64,000 bases of DNA from Icerya purchasi. Taxonomy: Eukaryota > Arthropoda > Insecta > Hemiptera > Monophlebidae. The DNA is taken from positions 147,750,274-147,814,273 of the forward strand of contig CM077115.1 of the NCBI GenBank assembly GCA_039619475.1, written 5' to 3'. Positions 50,762-63,147 of this stretch are shown here, one piece after another. The notes below the pieces were generated by a model. The model searched no databases. It was given only the letters and a program-made list of their open reading frames with translations, and was not told where the DNA came from. The position numbers and the translations under genes were made by a program. The stretch's first letter is position 1. Every line of letters begins with the position of its first letter.

Positions 50762-53530
50762 ACAAAGAAAATTTATAGTAGCCTTTATATTTAATTTTAA
50801 AATATTGCGGGTAATTCAAAACACCTTTAACAGCAGAAATAATACGTACTAGTAATGAAGCCGAATTGAAATAGTAAATTTCAACAGTTTTAACGATTAA
50901 AGTATAATGGCTGGTAATCGTGAAGATTTTTCTTACAGTAATTAAAGATAATAACTTATTCTGATCATATAAAAAAAAAGAAGCATTGCTTTCATTTGTG
51001 GCGCGCATAATAATCACAGTGGAAGGTAAAGCTTCAAAAAAAATATAGCGTAGAGAGAGAAATAAACTGTTTGCCAGGGTTTGTAAGAAACCTATCTAAA
51101 CAATGTGACGTTTATGTTCATTCTTTGTTTAAAAGTGAGCTAAAACAAGAAGAAACTTTTGATTTGGATTATAAAATTTTATACACTTTTAATTTAAAAA
51201 ATGGGAAATAGTTATATAAATATTTCGCTGGAAATCGTAGTGATGCTTATTTAGCGGAATAAAAAGTGAAAATTATTATGAAATTTATTCTGCACCGGTT
51301 TTTTAAAAACTACTTAGATATTTAAAAAATATGCGGATTCTTTCAAATGAAAGTGTTGCTATAGACTGCTATTATACAACTTTTTTAATCTAAAAAAAGA
51401 AAAAAATAATTTAATACATTATAAAAAAAATATTTACTGCACTTGAATTTGAAATAATATTGAAATATTATGGTAAACTGAAACATAGCACTCCGATTAA
51501 TCAGACTTTTTTTGCAAGAAATTCACAATTAAACAGAAACGAATGAATAAAAAATGCATTATTTTGGTTTTTATAATTTTTGTTCACAATTAAAGGAACG
51601 TAAAAATGAGTATTTAGGCTTTTAAATACGGAAAAAGTCATAATCTCTTATTATTCTTTTTCTTACTGCAGACGCGGTTACGCTATATATTTTTCTGAAA
51701 TTCGGTTCACTGATAAATTGCTCACAGTACGCGTCAATGATCCAAGACTTCACTCGTATTTTTTTTATTGTTGTTCCGCGGCAGATAACAAAATACCATA
51801 TCTGTACGGTACTCCGCCAAGAGGAGTCTTTTGAGGTACGAAAAAATTTGATCGTGTGTTTTTTTTATTATTTTTTTCTCATCCGCATACATTTTATTAA
51901 ATAAGAAAGCCCCTGAAAGAAAAGAAAGTTTAATTTCTTGGGCATCCCAAAAATCTGGAATTTCAGGTTTTTCCTTGCTTCGTGTAACTTTTTATTTGCA
52001 ATCGTAAGTTCCAGACGAAATGAGGCAAAGTGTTGTATCTGTAATATATTTATAAAAAAGACAAAAAGTACTTTCAAGTTTATCTTGCCGAATGAGGATG
52101 TAGCGACTTTTTCTCCCGCAGTAGCCATAATTTATTATTTAGCATATGGCCGTTACTGGTCCAAAATGGCGAGACCGGCTGAAATTCTTAATCGGCTATT
52201 CAACACCGATGAGACTGAGGTGCGAATCGAAGAAGATAGCGACGAGGATTGATGTTTTCAATTTTATTTTTACTGGATATTGAAATAAATAAATTCCTTT
52301 CCATTGTTAGACTTCTTTCATTTTTACTTGAGAGTCCGGCTAAGTATAGTATTCTCAATTTTAGGGGGTTGGGGTGCTACAACGGTCCATAAGAGGGCCC
52401 AGGAGAGTCGAGCAGCATATAGGTGAAATATGAATATTGTATCTTAAACAACTTCATTTTCAATAAAATTTGCATTTGCTCTACGTTGTTGCTAATTTTG
52501 ACCAGGACCCGCCAAAATTTTTTTTTTGACCAAAATATATGTTATTTGGGGGTCTAGTAAACGTCTGAGGCCATTATGACCTGGCGAGGGGCTGTGCTCC
52601 TTGACCCCCTTGCTTACATTTCTGTCTCTTTCTCTTCTATTCATGGTATTATTAAATTAGAAATATAGTCTACATGTTTCTCCCTATGGTGGGGTTATGT
52701 TTCCAAAAACGAAAACTGCCACAGAACGCAAACGTGAATTGCGGAAACGAAAACGGGACGACGAACTGTGCAATAGCGAAGAATTTTTCAAATTTACACG
52801 TGATATGGCTTTGGTTCGAAAACAACAGATGTAGAAAAGTTTGAAGCGTTTGATAGCACTTTAAGCCAACCGCCTGTTATACTAATAATAAATAATAAGA
52901 AAAAAAAATTATCCAAAGGGGCCACATTTTTTCATCTTTTTTTGACGAATGCTCAATTTATGTTCACCGATTTTCATCATTAGTCATTGAATGGTACTCT
53001 TTCTAATGGGTAAAGAATCAGTAAAATCGTATGAGTTATGCGTGAACAAAAAAAAAAAAAAAAAAAGAAAGAAAAAAAAAGAACGCGACGAACGTATAAC
53101 CTCCTTCTTTTTTGAAGTCGGTAAAAATTAAAATATAACAAACATTACATAAAAATGGAACATTTTTTCATTACATAAAATTGGGCCCTTTTTTCTAATG
53201 GGGGCCGGCCTAAGAATTACGATGTAATTAATATATATATATATATATATACACATAAAATTTTGCCCTTCGGATCTCAATCTTTTTTCTTCCAAAATTA
53301 TTTCAGAAAAATCGTTTTCAATCGACTATGCTATTTTTCCATGTCTTTTATTAAAAAAGAATCTTAACAATTGTACAGCACAGTATTCAACTTTTGTTAT
53401 CTGAAATTAACGGGACAAAAACTATCGTGCAGCCTGGGCTAAGACTGACGTAATTATTAATATATAATTTTAATATGATCTAGCAATATTAAATATAATT
53501 TTTTGTCTATTTTCTCTGCGTACAATTATA
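50691..53530. other. PIKfyve intron, left part
   Basis: No host exon seen. Two short plus-strand ORFs look like transposase N-termini: 52166-52252 (MARPAEILNRLFNTDETEVR, piggyBac-like acidic start) and 52697-52834 (MFPKTKTATERKRELRKRKR, basic). Neither is followed by a recognisable domain. There is also a poly(A) tract at about 53050 and an (AT)n tract at 53230-53250. Confidence 0.35.
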
Positions 53531-55350
53531 CGAGGTGTACCAAAAGTTAATTCACCATTTTGCATAACGTAAAGTTGAAAGGAAAAGGTAAAATTTTACC
53601 GCAAAAAAAGGCTAAAACAGTCCGTAAACGATCGGAAGTGAAAGACTACGTCCTAATAATTTGTTAGGTGTATGAAGAGGCTGGAGACACATGGAGATAG
53701 CATGCGGAACAGCGCATGCCGTTCAAACAATTTTGTTTCTCCTTGCGTAACTACAATTATGCGGATAAATTTACAAAATCATTCAGAAATTCAAGAACAC
53801 AGGAAATGGAACTGATACTTCTTGATCAGGCAGATCCGTGACTTATATAGCACCAGCGGATCATGATGAACCACTTCTTTTGGAATTTTTTGACTTTATT
53901 TTTTTTAATAGTGTCATGTGTACATTACATATATAATAAATATAATAAATAAATTAGTAATTAACATAGAATTTAAGGCGAGTGTGAGTGTAAATGTGTA
54001 TGGTTAAGCGAATGATTGGGGATGATGATGCCTGGAGTGATGTTACGTCACGTTTGACGTAACGGAAATAGTGCTGGAGGAAACGCCGTCGGACAGTTGA
54101 GGGGACCTCGATTTGGTTTGAGGATCGGAAATACGTTCACGAGAAATCAGTCAGATTTTTGAGTCGGAAAAAGACAGTTAAAAAAAAGTCTGAGTGGGAG
54201 TCCGCGCCGGTGGCCCACTATATTGGCCAGACGATTTCTGTTGTTGTATTCGGCCGTATAAAATCATAATCATTTTATCGTGTTTATTCAAAAAAGTATC
54301 AATGAATTAATTTGGTTACATAAAACGAAAGAAAAGATTCGAATACCAGAAGTCCTACGTGAGGAAAATAGATAAACAGGATCAACGAAGAGGAACAACG
54401 AATCAGCATCACTATATCATCAGCATCGACCCCCCCCCCGGAATTCGAGATATGTATATAATTTATTTAAGTTTATATTAATCACCATTCGGTGTAAATT
54501 TTATCATTTAAATTACAGTGTTTTTTATTATTTTGATTTTAAATAAGAATATTCAAATTTTCTTACGGTCGACCGTCCCCGAAAGATCTATGTACGAGTT
54601 GGTAATAAATAACTAAATCATAATTAACATTCTTGTGTGCGTGAATTAAAAAAAAAATAAAATAAAATAAAATAAATAAAAAAATATATAAAAAAAATTA
54701 ATTGATTAATTAAAAATAATAATATTAATATTATCAATTATTTTTATTATTAGAAATTATAATAATTAATAAAAATAATAATAATAAATATCATATTAAA
54801 AGCGATAATCATCATAATAACAGTGTAATAAAATAGGTCCGCGGGAATAAAACTCGCGGTGCATCCCTGATATAAGAATAAAAAGCCAAATAAGATATAC
54901 ACGCTCCAATAGGAACGTGTCTGATGCTTCACATCTACACATGTTACAAGACTGCCTTGCTGCTGGCTTAAAATTTGCCTTTAGTTTCAACGGTACGGAG
55001 CATCCGCGAATTATACTACACGGCACTGGATTGATCTCGAATTGCAAGATCGATGTTTTAGGAAGCTACGGTGCTTCATTAAATAGCCGCATAGAGCAGA
55101 CTTCACTTTACTCGAATTCTTTATTTGGTGATGTGGTGCAATTAAAGGCCCGCATTAAAGAGATTCGCTCGAAGATTTCGAAATCAGTACTGCAATACAG
55201 CAAACATTATTCCTGATTGTCCATAGGTCTGCATTAATGTAGACGGACAAACTTTTGAATATTTCAAATATAATTTCCAAAAATGAAACGTGTTGAATGT
55301 GCGCGTGAAATTTTCCTTCAGCACATATGAATCAATTTTTTGGTACACCC
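53531..55350 (+). mobile_element. IS630/mariner-like element split by a repeat
   Basis: Flanked by TA (53529-53530 and 55351-55352), with ends CGAGGTGTACCAAAAGTTAA and, reversed, GGGTGTACCAAAAAATTGA. The shared GGTGTACCAAAA is a plausible inverted repeat. The left part has weak transposase-like text (KTVRKRSEVKDYV). The right part (54917-55350) reads LFGDVVQLKARIKEIRSKIS and later CINVDGQTFEYF, both typical of the C-terminus of mariner-like transposases. The middle is replaced by the repeat at 53915-54916, and frames are broken. Confidence 0.6.
53915..54916. repeat. Solo-LTR-like repeat, second copy
   Basis: 1,002 bp flanked by GTGT (53911-53914 and 54917-54920). It shares with the repeat at 45973-46861 the start (ATGTGTACATTACAT), a GGTCGACCGTC-like block in the right half, and a GTCCGCGG...GCATCCCTGAT block near the end. 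The copies have diverged, so they are old members of one family. It sits inside an IS630-like element, as the other copy sits inside a LINE. Confidence 0.55.
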
Positions 55351-55352
55351 TA

Positions 55353-56324
55353 CAATTACTGTAAGTAGTCTTTTTTATTGTTTTTTAATTCATAATAAGT
55401 TTAAATGTCGGATATAATAACGTATCGAATTTCATTATCGACATTAACTTTAATTATACGTTATTTTAGTAATTCTATGTTTACATTGTACACTATATCG
55501 CGATTAAAGATGCAGCAAAAACGAAAAAGCTAGACGGCTTTAGTTCTTTTATAATTAAAAGAGACTTGTGTTTTGTGTGCATAAAAGATCGGGTGAGTTT
55601 AGCCGTATTTTATTTAATTTTTTTATGTTAACGTTTTCAACTGCTGGAGTCAACAGTGTGCGTTTACGTCGACAAAGTAAACAACCCCTTTTTATTGGCA
55701 ATCACTGGGAGGATAAAATTAGAGATTATATTTGTTCATGGATTTATTTGGATCAGCATAAGGCATAATAAGGCTAATTTTAAAAAAAAAGTAAATTTAG
55801 TCAAGTATCTAAAAAACGTAAGCAAAGTTAGCAACGACTTTTACAGCCCGACGCACTGATTTGTTTAATCTGTTGCTAGGTGAGTTGTTCACATTTGGAT
55901 CAAATCATTAATGCACCGTTATTTGAAAGTGGAAGCCATTATTATGGAGTATGCAGTATTGTCCGATTGTTGAATTTCATTTTTGTCACAATGGCTTTTC
56001 TGATTAGAATGCAAAGAGGACTAGACCATTTGTGTAGATTGTACCGTAGATTATGCAACTGTTCATTAACTTCACAACTAACTGGATTAATAGTTGAAAA
56101 TATTCCATTCTCGTAATATCTTTCACTATACCAGGATGGCTTGGTTTTGATGGTTCAATTAATCGATGATACGCATGATGTTTACGGTTGCTTTTTCTGA
56201 TTTGCATGATTCCGTATATATTCGAAAGTAGCACTATTTGTTACGGTAATTTTTTCCCGTACAGCTATTAGGTTATTGAATATATTTTAAGCTTTAAATT
56301 AGAGTTATAACAATTCGTACTTAC
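55353..56324. other. PIKfyve intron next to the donor
   Basis: Intronic. The open frames at 55568-56234 are AT-rich noise without family-like sequence. No repeat identified. Confidence 0.4.
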
Positions 56325-56654
56325 TGTTTATTAAATTTTCATCTAACAATACTAGTTCTCCTTCGTGACTTACGTCGGTATCGGCCAATCTATTTCTAAC
56401 GGATCCTTTTAGATCAAATTTACGGACGATATTACGTCGATAAAATAAATTTTCAATAACCAGCAAATTCGATTGCGAAGTTGTGTTTGCTGAAGCAGGA
56501 CGGCACTTTACTCTATAGACGCCAACTATCTTTCCTAGTAAGGTTGGTTTATTGGAAGTGTAACAAGAATTGATGAAATTAAAATAATGCGGCGCGAATT
56601 CTACGAAGGACTGAATTTCTAATCGTGACATCTGCTTTAGTACGAATCGATCGT
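56325..56654 (-). CDS. PIKFYVE: PIKfyve/fab1 exon (kinase domain, middle)
   Basis: Acceptor TTTTTATAG|ACGATC at 56654, donor AAACA|GTAAGT at 56325; 330 bases. The first two bases complete an Asp codon opened by the previous exon, giving DDRFVLKQM. It encodes IQSFVEFAPHYFNFI, KPTLLGKIVGVYRVK, LLVIENLFYRRNIVRKFDLK with GSVRNRL, and LVLLDENLIN, the standard PIPK order that holds the ATP pocket. Frame and splice sites are intact. Confidence 0.93.
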
Positions 56655-59292
56655 CTATAAAAATTGAATTAGGTATTTAGCGGTTAATTTTATAAAGCAG
56701 ACATAAGGCGTAAATCCGACTAAAATAAGAAAAAAAAACCAAAAACACGCGTAATTACAAAAATAAAATGGCTTCTGTCTATTAATCTGTATTATAAATG
56801 GATCGCGGGTAAAATTAACACAAATAATTAATTTTAAAAGTTTAATTTGCTTTATATTTATCGTGTAAAATCGAACGTTTTATACAAATAAAACCGACAG
56901 ACTTTATGACTGACGAATTAAATAACCATCGTCAATTTTACCGATTACAATGTTTAAAAATCATACACACACTTCATAATGCATTAAGTGAACCTTTTTC
57001 ATTTTCTTCTTCCGTTAAGGATTTTATAAAAAGGTCACATAGCATTCACATAGCCACAACAATTTTCAATCGTAGCCGACCAGAACAATTCTACTGACGG
57101 GGGGGCTTAACATTTATTTTTTCCAACAATTTTGTCAACGTATTTTACTTCTATCCTTTGTTCGCAATAGATGTTTCAGCGATTATTGCTAGAAAGCTTC
57201 ATGCCTTTATATGTACTAGTGTTCGCCCATTGGTCAAAATTCGACCATGATTATTATTAAAAATTTGAGGAAAACATGAATTTACATATTTCCAAAATTT
57301 TGTTTTCTACTCTTATAAATGTGTTCATTATAATATATTTGAGAGAACATACATTTCTATATGTACTTGTAATACAAAACAGTTCAGTACCGTTATAATT
57401 GAATAAAAAGTAAATTCAATAAAATAACAGTAAATCACAATTTTTAAGAAACGCTCATTTATTGATATTAAAGGACACCTTAAGATTTATATTACATTGT
57501 AAAAAAGCCAATAATGATAATTATTAACAAAAAATTAAAACATTTTAATAAGAACAGATTTACTGGCCAAAGCGATTTCATTTTTCATTTTTTGAATTAA
57601 TTTTTTATTTAAATAAGAAAAAAAGAAAAACTGTTTCCACAATGTCCAAAAAAAAAATAATAAATAAATAAATAAAGTCGATTAATAAACCAGAGGAGAA
57701 AAAGCAGTACCTTTTTTTTTTTTTTGTCTTTCCCTATTCATATATAGATATTTGCAGAGATAGAATTAAAAATAGCTAAATAATTTTTGTGACTGCATTA
57801 ATAACAATTGGAACAACATAACGCTTATTTTATAAATTGTACGTGAATTTGATTTTAAGCGGCATTATTGAAAAATGTGACGATAAAAGCTATTTTTAGC
57901 CGAAAAATATTTCGGAATTAAAAATAGGCAGAGCTTTTAAAAAATGATTTCTGTAATCATTTTTATTTATGATTTAGCTGCCGCCACCATTCGGCCAGTT
58001 ATCCATTTTTTCCCCTTTTAATTCTGCATCAAAACCATCTCTGGTCATTGTACTTTATTGCTATAAATGTTGTTTCATTTATTACTATTTAATTGTTTTC
58101 CATGCATTTATATAGTAAATAAACTAATTATTAATTTGGTTTTTGTGGCACCTTTTCTACTGCTATTCATGAAGTTGAGAGCTGTAACAGTTGTTTTCTT
58201 TATAAATTATATTCGTACTATAATGTTTAGTTATAATGTTAAATTTATGCAGTACTGCAAGTATCTTAACAAACACGGTGCAATCACTTCAATGCAGTAT
58301 ATACTCATACACCTATAAACTTTTATTTTTTCCTTGGCCCAGCTTGCGTATTTTGACCATTTTTATTCTAATTATATTATAATTTTCGTCAATTTAAAAA
58401 AAATAAATATATATGAATATTAACGTTCATATAATAATCACTGATTAACTATTTAAAATAATATTGTTAAAGGTAAATGTAACTTTGGTAATCTGCGCTT
58501 AATGAATTCTCTTTGTTCATTTTCACATTTATTGTACTCACAATGAAGACACCCTCCCTTAGATCCACATATAACACCTTTCTATACATATAATTAATAT
58601 AAAAACGTTACATCAAAAAAGTTACAATTTGTTATATTCCACCCAGCGCAAAAATTACAAGTTATATATATGTATGTAAATGTATACGTATATACATATA
58701 CACGTTCGGAGAAGTAATCTTCAAACTGGAAGTTTTATTTTCGTTTGTTATCAATCATTCAACAAGCAGCATTTAACGCTTTGCGACTACCTAAAGTTTT
58801 TTCTTAACACGATTAGTCAATTGTCTATTATGTTGAAAAAGGCGTTACAAAACGTTTTTTTAACCCTAGCTCTGTAGCGAAGCATTTGCGGTCTCCTGTT
58901 TATAGGAATTTTTTTGTTCAACATAAAATTTCATATTAGAATCTCCGGTTGAGGCATAATCTGCGAGGGTACTTTGTACATAAGTGCATATATATATACG
59001 TCCACACAAACGGACATACATATATGTATTGCGAGACAAGTTTTATTAAATCGATTAAAAAATAAGAAGATGCTTAAAATTAAGTACAATTTGCGGTCCT
59101 ATGTTTATTTTTAATTTTCTATAAATAAACTAATTTTATAAAATTTTAAGGTTCACTTGAACTGTGTTAAACATAGCTTTCTTTAATTAAAACAATTTCA
59201 TCTTTGATTATAAGTGAAAAGCAAAACTATACAACTCGCGGGCAATATTATGCTCAGTATTGTGAAATATATTATCATTTCTTTAAAATTAC
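56655..59292. other. PIKfyve intron, 2.6 kb
   Basis: No exon recognised. A 24-residue minus-strand ORF (57974-58048) has a protein-like ending but no supporting splice sites. Otherwise AT-rich with poly(A)/poly(T) tracts near 57640 and 57715. Confidence 0.4.
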
Positions 59293-59473
59293 CTTTTGTT
59301 TTGCAAAATGCCGATCCAGATTTACCGCCATGAGCAGCCCATTGAATACATCTGCACAATGATCTAATATATGCCTCTTCACCAGCCGGAAAAACTAACG
59401 TTCGCAAATAGGCAAATTGTTGAGCGAAATATACTCTTACCGAAAAATAAGCCGTCGAATCTGAAAACGTTAC
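59293..59473 (-). CDS. PIKFYVE: PIKfyve/fab1 exon (start of kinase domain)
   Basis: Acceptor TTGCAATTGCAG|GTAACG at 59473, donor AAAAG|GTAATT at 59293; 181 bases. It encodes VTFSDSTAYFSVRVYFAQQF, LRTLVFPAGEEAYIRSLCRC and AAHGGKSGSAFCKTK. This is the PIKfyve version of the PIPK N-lobe, and GGKSGSAFCKT is the glycine-rich nucleotide-binding segment. The exon starts at a codon boundary and ends one base into the Asp codon completed by the next exon. Confidence 0.93.
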
Positions 59474-60447
59474 CTGCAATTGCAACCAAAATTGCATAAT
59501 GTCGCATTTTCGAAATACCGCGAATAAAATTTAATTAAGTACACGCAAAGTTACGCTACTATATAAATACTTCCGTTAAGTTAAAGAGAACCGTCATCTT
59601 TTATAAAGTATGGGACGTATGTGAAATAAAGAGTATATAAGATTCATTTAATGACCTAATGATGAACGTAAAGTTCATTGAAAATTACAAAAGCATAAAT
59701 TACACAAGAGATCCAGTAGTTTTTAACAGATTCGTGAAACTGGAATAGCAGAGATTAAAAGTAAAAAGTTATTTTGCAGAAAATCCGAGAAAATCGCACA
59801 AGATAAATATATTTTTTTTTTACGGATACGCTAAATACGAGTACTGACTCAATTCCTATTGGGTATTATTATAAAGTGGAAACTTTAAATTCTAAATTTT
59901 AATGTCGCATCTAATATCGACAGCAAGAAAGAACACCAAATAAAAAGAAAAAGTAAGAAATATAGCCAACTTCGTATAAATAGCCTTTTATTTCTGATAT
60001 TAATTGTGCATACGTTGGTAGCATTGATATATTGTCTTTCTTTTGTTCAGTACCTTTTTGTTATTCGCTTTATTTCATTTTTATTGCGCAATAAATTATT
60101 TTTATTTCAAAACATAGAAATGTTAATATTTTAAATATTTATGTTCGTTGTTGCACATTGTATTTCTCTAAAATGTTAATTTCTTTTATTTTTTTTTCTT
60201 TTCTTTAACACTAACTGCAATCTAATTAGCATCGACACAATAAATGCGTAGATATACTGCTTCACTATTAAGGTCATTGTATGCAAAATATGGTACTGTA
60301 CACACAGTATGTTATTTACATTCTGTATAGCGTGTACGAATTATTTGAAATTATTTATACTATATACAATTACCTTCAATTCAAATTTCAAAATAAAATA
60401 CTACATGACTAGAAGCACCGGAAGATTTGTGACTAAAACACACGCAC

Positions 60448-60488
<41 letters not shown>

Positions 60489-61480
60489 AATATTCTAGGA
60501 TACTCAAATTATAATCAATATAGAGATACTAAGCGTTGAGTTAAAATTACATTCAATGTCAAACATAAAAATAATAATATCAACTGGTAACTTGCTTTGA
60601 AATTGAACATAAATACACCTTTATTTGCTAGTTTATAAAATAATAAAATATTATTTTTAACACATATCTAAAGTAAATATAATCGATAAATATGCATTTG
60701 CACCTTTTAACTATCAACGAATTTCAGAATAAAATTAACATTATTAAATGCTATATATGTTAATTTTCAATATATATATATCACGAGATTCAAAATATTA
60801 TCATAAAGCTTTTGCGACGTTTGAGTACTACGAGTAAGGGAGCAATATAAGTCGAGAATTTCTGATAAGAAAAATTACCTGTAACGTTTCATTTGTTCTA
60901 TTTCTTTTTTTGAATAGAACTAAACAATAACATTTAAAAGTTTGAATTTATAAAAATTAAAATGGTTATAATATTTTAATTTGCATAGTTTCATTTTTTG
61001 TTCGCTTCGCGGAATAAAAATTAAATAGGAAAAAAAGAGCATATGCTGTTTTTCTAATAAAGGAAATTATATACTAGCTTAGCTGGCTACCGCGGCGTTG
61101 ATTAGGCTGCTAGGTTTCCGGCAACTCTAGCTCGATGTGAATTTCGTCGTTAGACACTGAGAGAAAATCAAAACTAAAAACAGCCGGCTGAGTTAATGTT
61201 TAATGTTTACGAGACCAAAATTAAAATAATAATAAAATTAAAAAATAGTACGATAGTTTGATAATAAGAAACTTGTTTTTAATATTTTCAATAAAGATCA
61301 GAAAAAAAAATTTGGAAAAAATCTGGCTACCACACATTTTTATTAATTTCTTACCGTATACGGTATAAATCATTTAGCAACGTAGCGTTGTGAAAATCAA
61401 GAGAAACACGCCGGAACGTTTTTAGAAAAATTTATGATTCAAGTTTCATCATATTTGCTAAATAAAAATTAATCACGTAC
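59474..61480. other. PIKfyve intron, 2.0 kb
   Basis: No exon or transposon recognised. Includes a (TA)n tract at 60452-60482. AT-rich throughout. Confidence 0.45.
60452..60482. repeat. TA microsatellite
   Basis: About fifteen TA units inside a PIKfyve intron. Confidence 0.9.
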
Positions 61481-61649
61481 ATCTATGTGCATGTGGTCTT
61501 GTAATTTTCCGCTGCGAGACTTATCTTCGATCATGTCGGGTTTTCCAGTTTCTTCGCCTTCTGAACTTAAAACTGATTCGTTATTGCGAACAAGAACCGG
61601 AGCAATGTTGTCCGTGTTTTCTTTTTTAGAACTGCTTCCAGAAATAGTT
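61481..61649 (-). CDS. PIKFYVE: PIKfyve/fab1 exon before the kinase domain
   Basis: Acceptor TTTGTTTCAG|AACT at 61649, donor ATAGAT|GTACGT at 61481; 169 bases, one base completing an upstream codon plus 56 codons. The product is polar (SSSKKENTDNIAPVLVRNNE ... QDHMHID). With the next exon it gives HMHIDVTFSDSTAYF, matching the HIELQFSDA region at the start of the PIKfyve kinase domain. Phase and the junction match are the evidence; the linker itself is poorly conserved. Earlier exons are outside the window. Confidence 0.8.
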
Positions 61650-63147
61650 CTGAAACAAATGAACTCTTTTTATTTAATTCGTTTTTTTACATTTCGCACT
61701 TTTAAATAGAACACATATCAGCCAGATTAATGTGGACATTTTTACTGACTCTTATATTCTGTACAAAACAAAGAAGTTTACCGAATGTATAACTGTTGCA
61801 GTGTGCGTACCGGAAATATCGTCTTACTACAAAACACTAACACTAAGTAAAGTGTAATGAAATACGTTAAATATAATGAAGGACGCGTTACCGAAATTTC
61901 ACACCTGGCAAATCAATTTTCTCCTCTAAAGAAACTTTTAAAATTAAATATTTAAATTTAGTATACTTTTCTTTTTCTCTCGAACTCATAAGTAAACGCG
62001 AGTATGGTTTTTTGCCTTTTTTTTTAACGAAAAGTTGATTCCGATTTTCGTCATTCGGTCAGTTTACCCAAATTTGAATTATTTGAATAAACTCGTTTTT
62101 ATTCAATATTAAACCATTTTTTTACAGCGACTGGCTTCAAAAGTGAGAAATTTGCGTCAGAAAAAGTGAATTATGTTATCATTCGGAGACACCACATCGG
62201 ATAAATCGGAGCATCTTAAATACAGAGGAGTGTACTCTTAGAGGAATACGTTACAAAAGATTACATAGTTTAACAATACGAACTGAGAGTCATTCGTCCG
62301 TCAAGTTCCGTGTATGCAGTACAAAACAGGTATTTAACAGTGATGCGTATATTTTAGTAGAATTAGAGCTTGCACAATCTGGTTCAATAATACGGGATCT
62401 GAACATTCGTAATCGGTTGAAAAATTAAGAGGCCACTTACAATGTCGGTATGAACCGTGCTGTACAAAACGCAACTACATGTATTTAAGTTAAACCTTTC
62501 TCGTTTGGTACAAAAACACTAGGAATTAGGAACTGTTATTTCGCAGATAGGTACTACGTTTTGTAAAAATGTGAGCAACTGAAGAATGGGGTCAGTAGTA
62601 ATCAAACGGAGGATTATCAACTGTAGTGCCAGAGTGAGCTGAAACGGTATTGACGACGAAAATTCTCGTTTCAATTTCTGAAAATCAGGAATACGGGTAA
62701 TTATAATAAAATGCACACTATCCAATAAAATGTTGGGTTATTCATTTTATTGTTTTTTTTAAATACATAGTTAAATGATAATTCAAAATAATTTTAAATT
62801 ATTATATTTTTTTCTAATTTTCTATTAAGTATAAAATAAATTTAAAGCGTAGTATTATGTAAATAGAAATTTCTCTCTGAAATAGAAAACAGAGCAAAAA
62901 AGTACTAAAATTTATAATAATTTAACTAACGTAAGAGGGAATAGAAAGTGACGCTGATTAAATATGCAAATATAAACACATTGTTATTTTTTATTTAGTC
63001 AAAAAGCCGAAATTGATATTATGCACAATCCGCCTTGTGCTAGTTAATTTCCATATCGCTCTGACATTTTGCGTAATATTACAATCATTATACAAGTGGG
63101 AATTTTTATAAATATGCGCTGTTCAACGCATTATTAATACTAGCCTA
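61650..63147. other. PIKfyve intron up to the mariner element
   Basis: No exon seen on either strand. AT-rich. It ends at the TA that begins the mariner inverted repeat. Confidence 0.4.

Noticed and set aside
52166..52834. Two short ORFs resembling transposase N-termini
   Set aside because: No catalytic domain, inverted repeats or duplications follow, so they are only mentioned within the intron entry.
57974..58048. 24-residue minus-strand ORF MTRDGFDAELKGEKMDNWPN...
   Set aside because: It reads like a protein C-terminus, but there is no good acceptor and no neighbouring exon; it is not part of PIKfyve.
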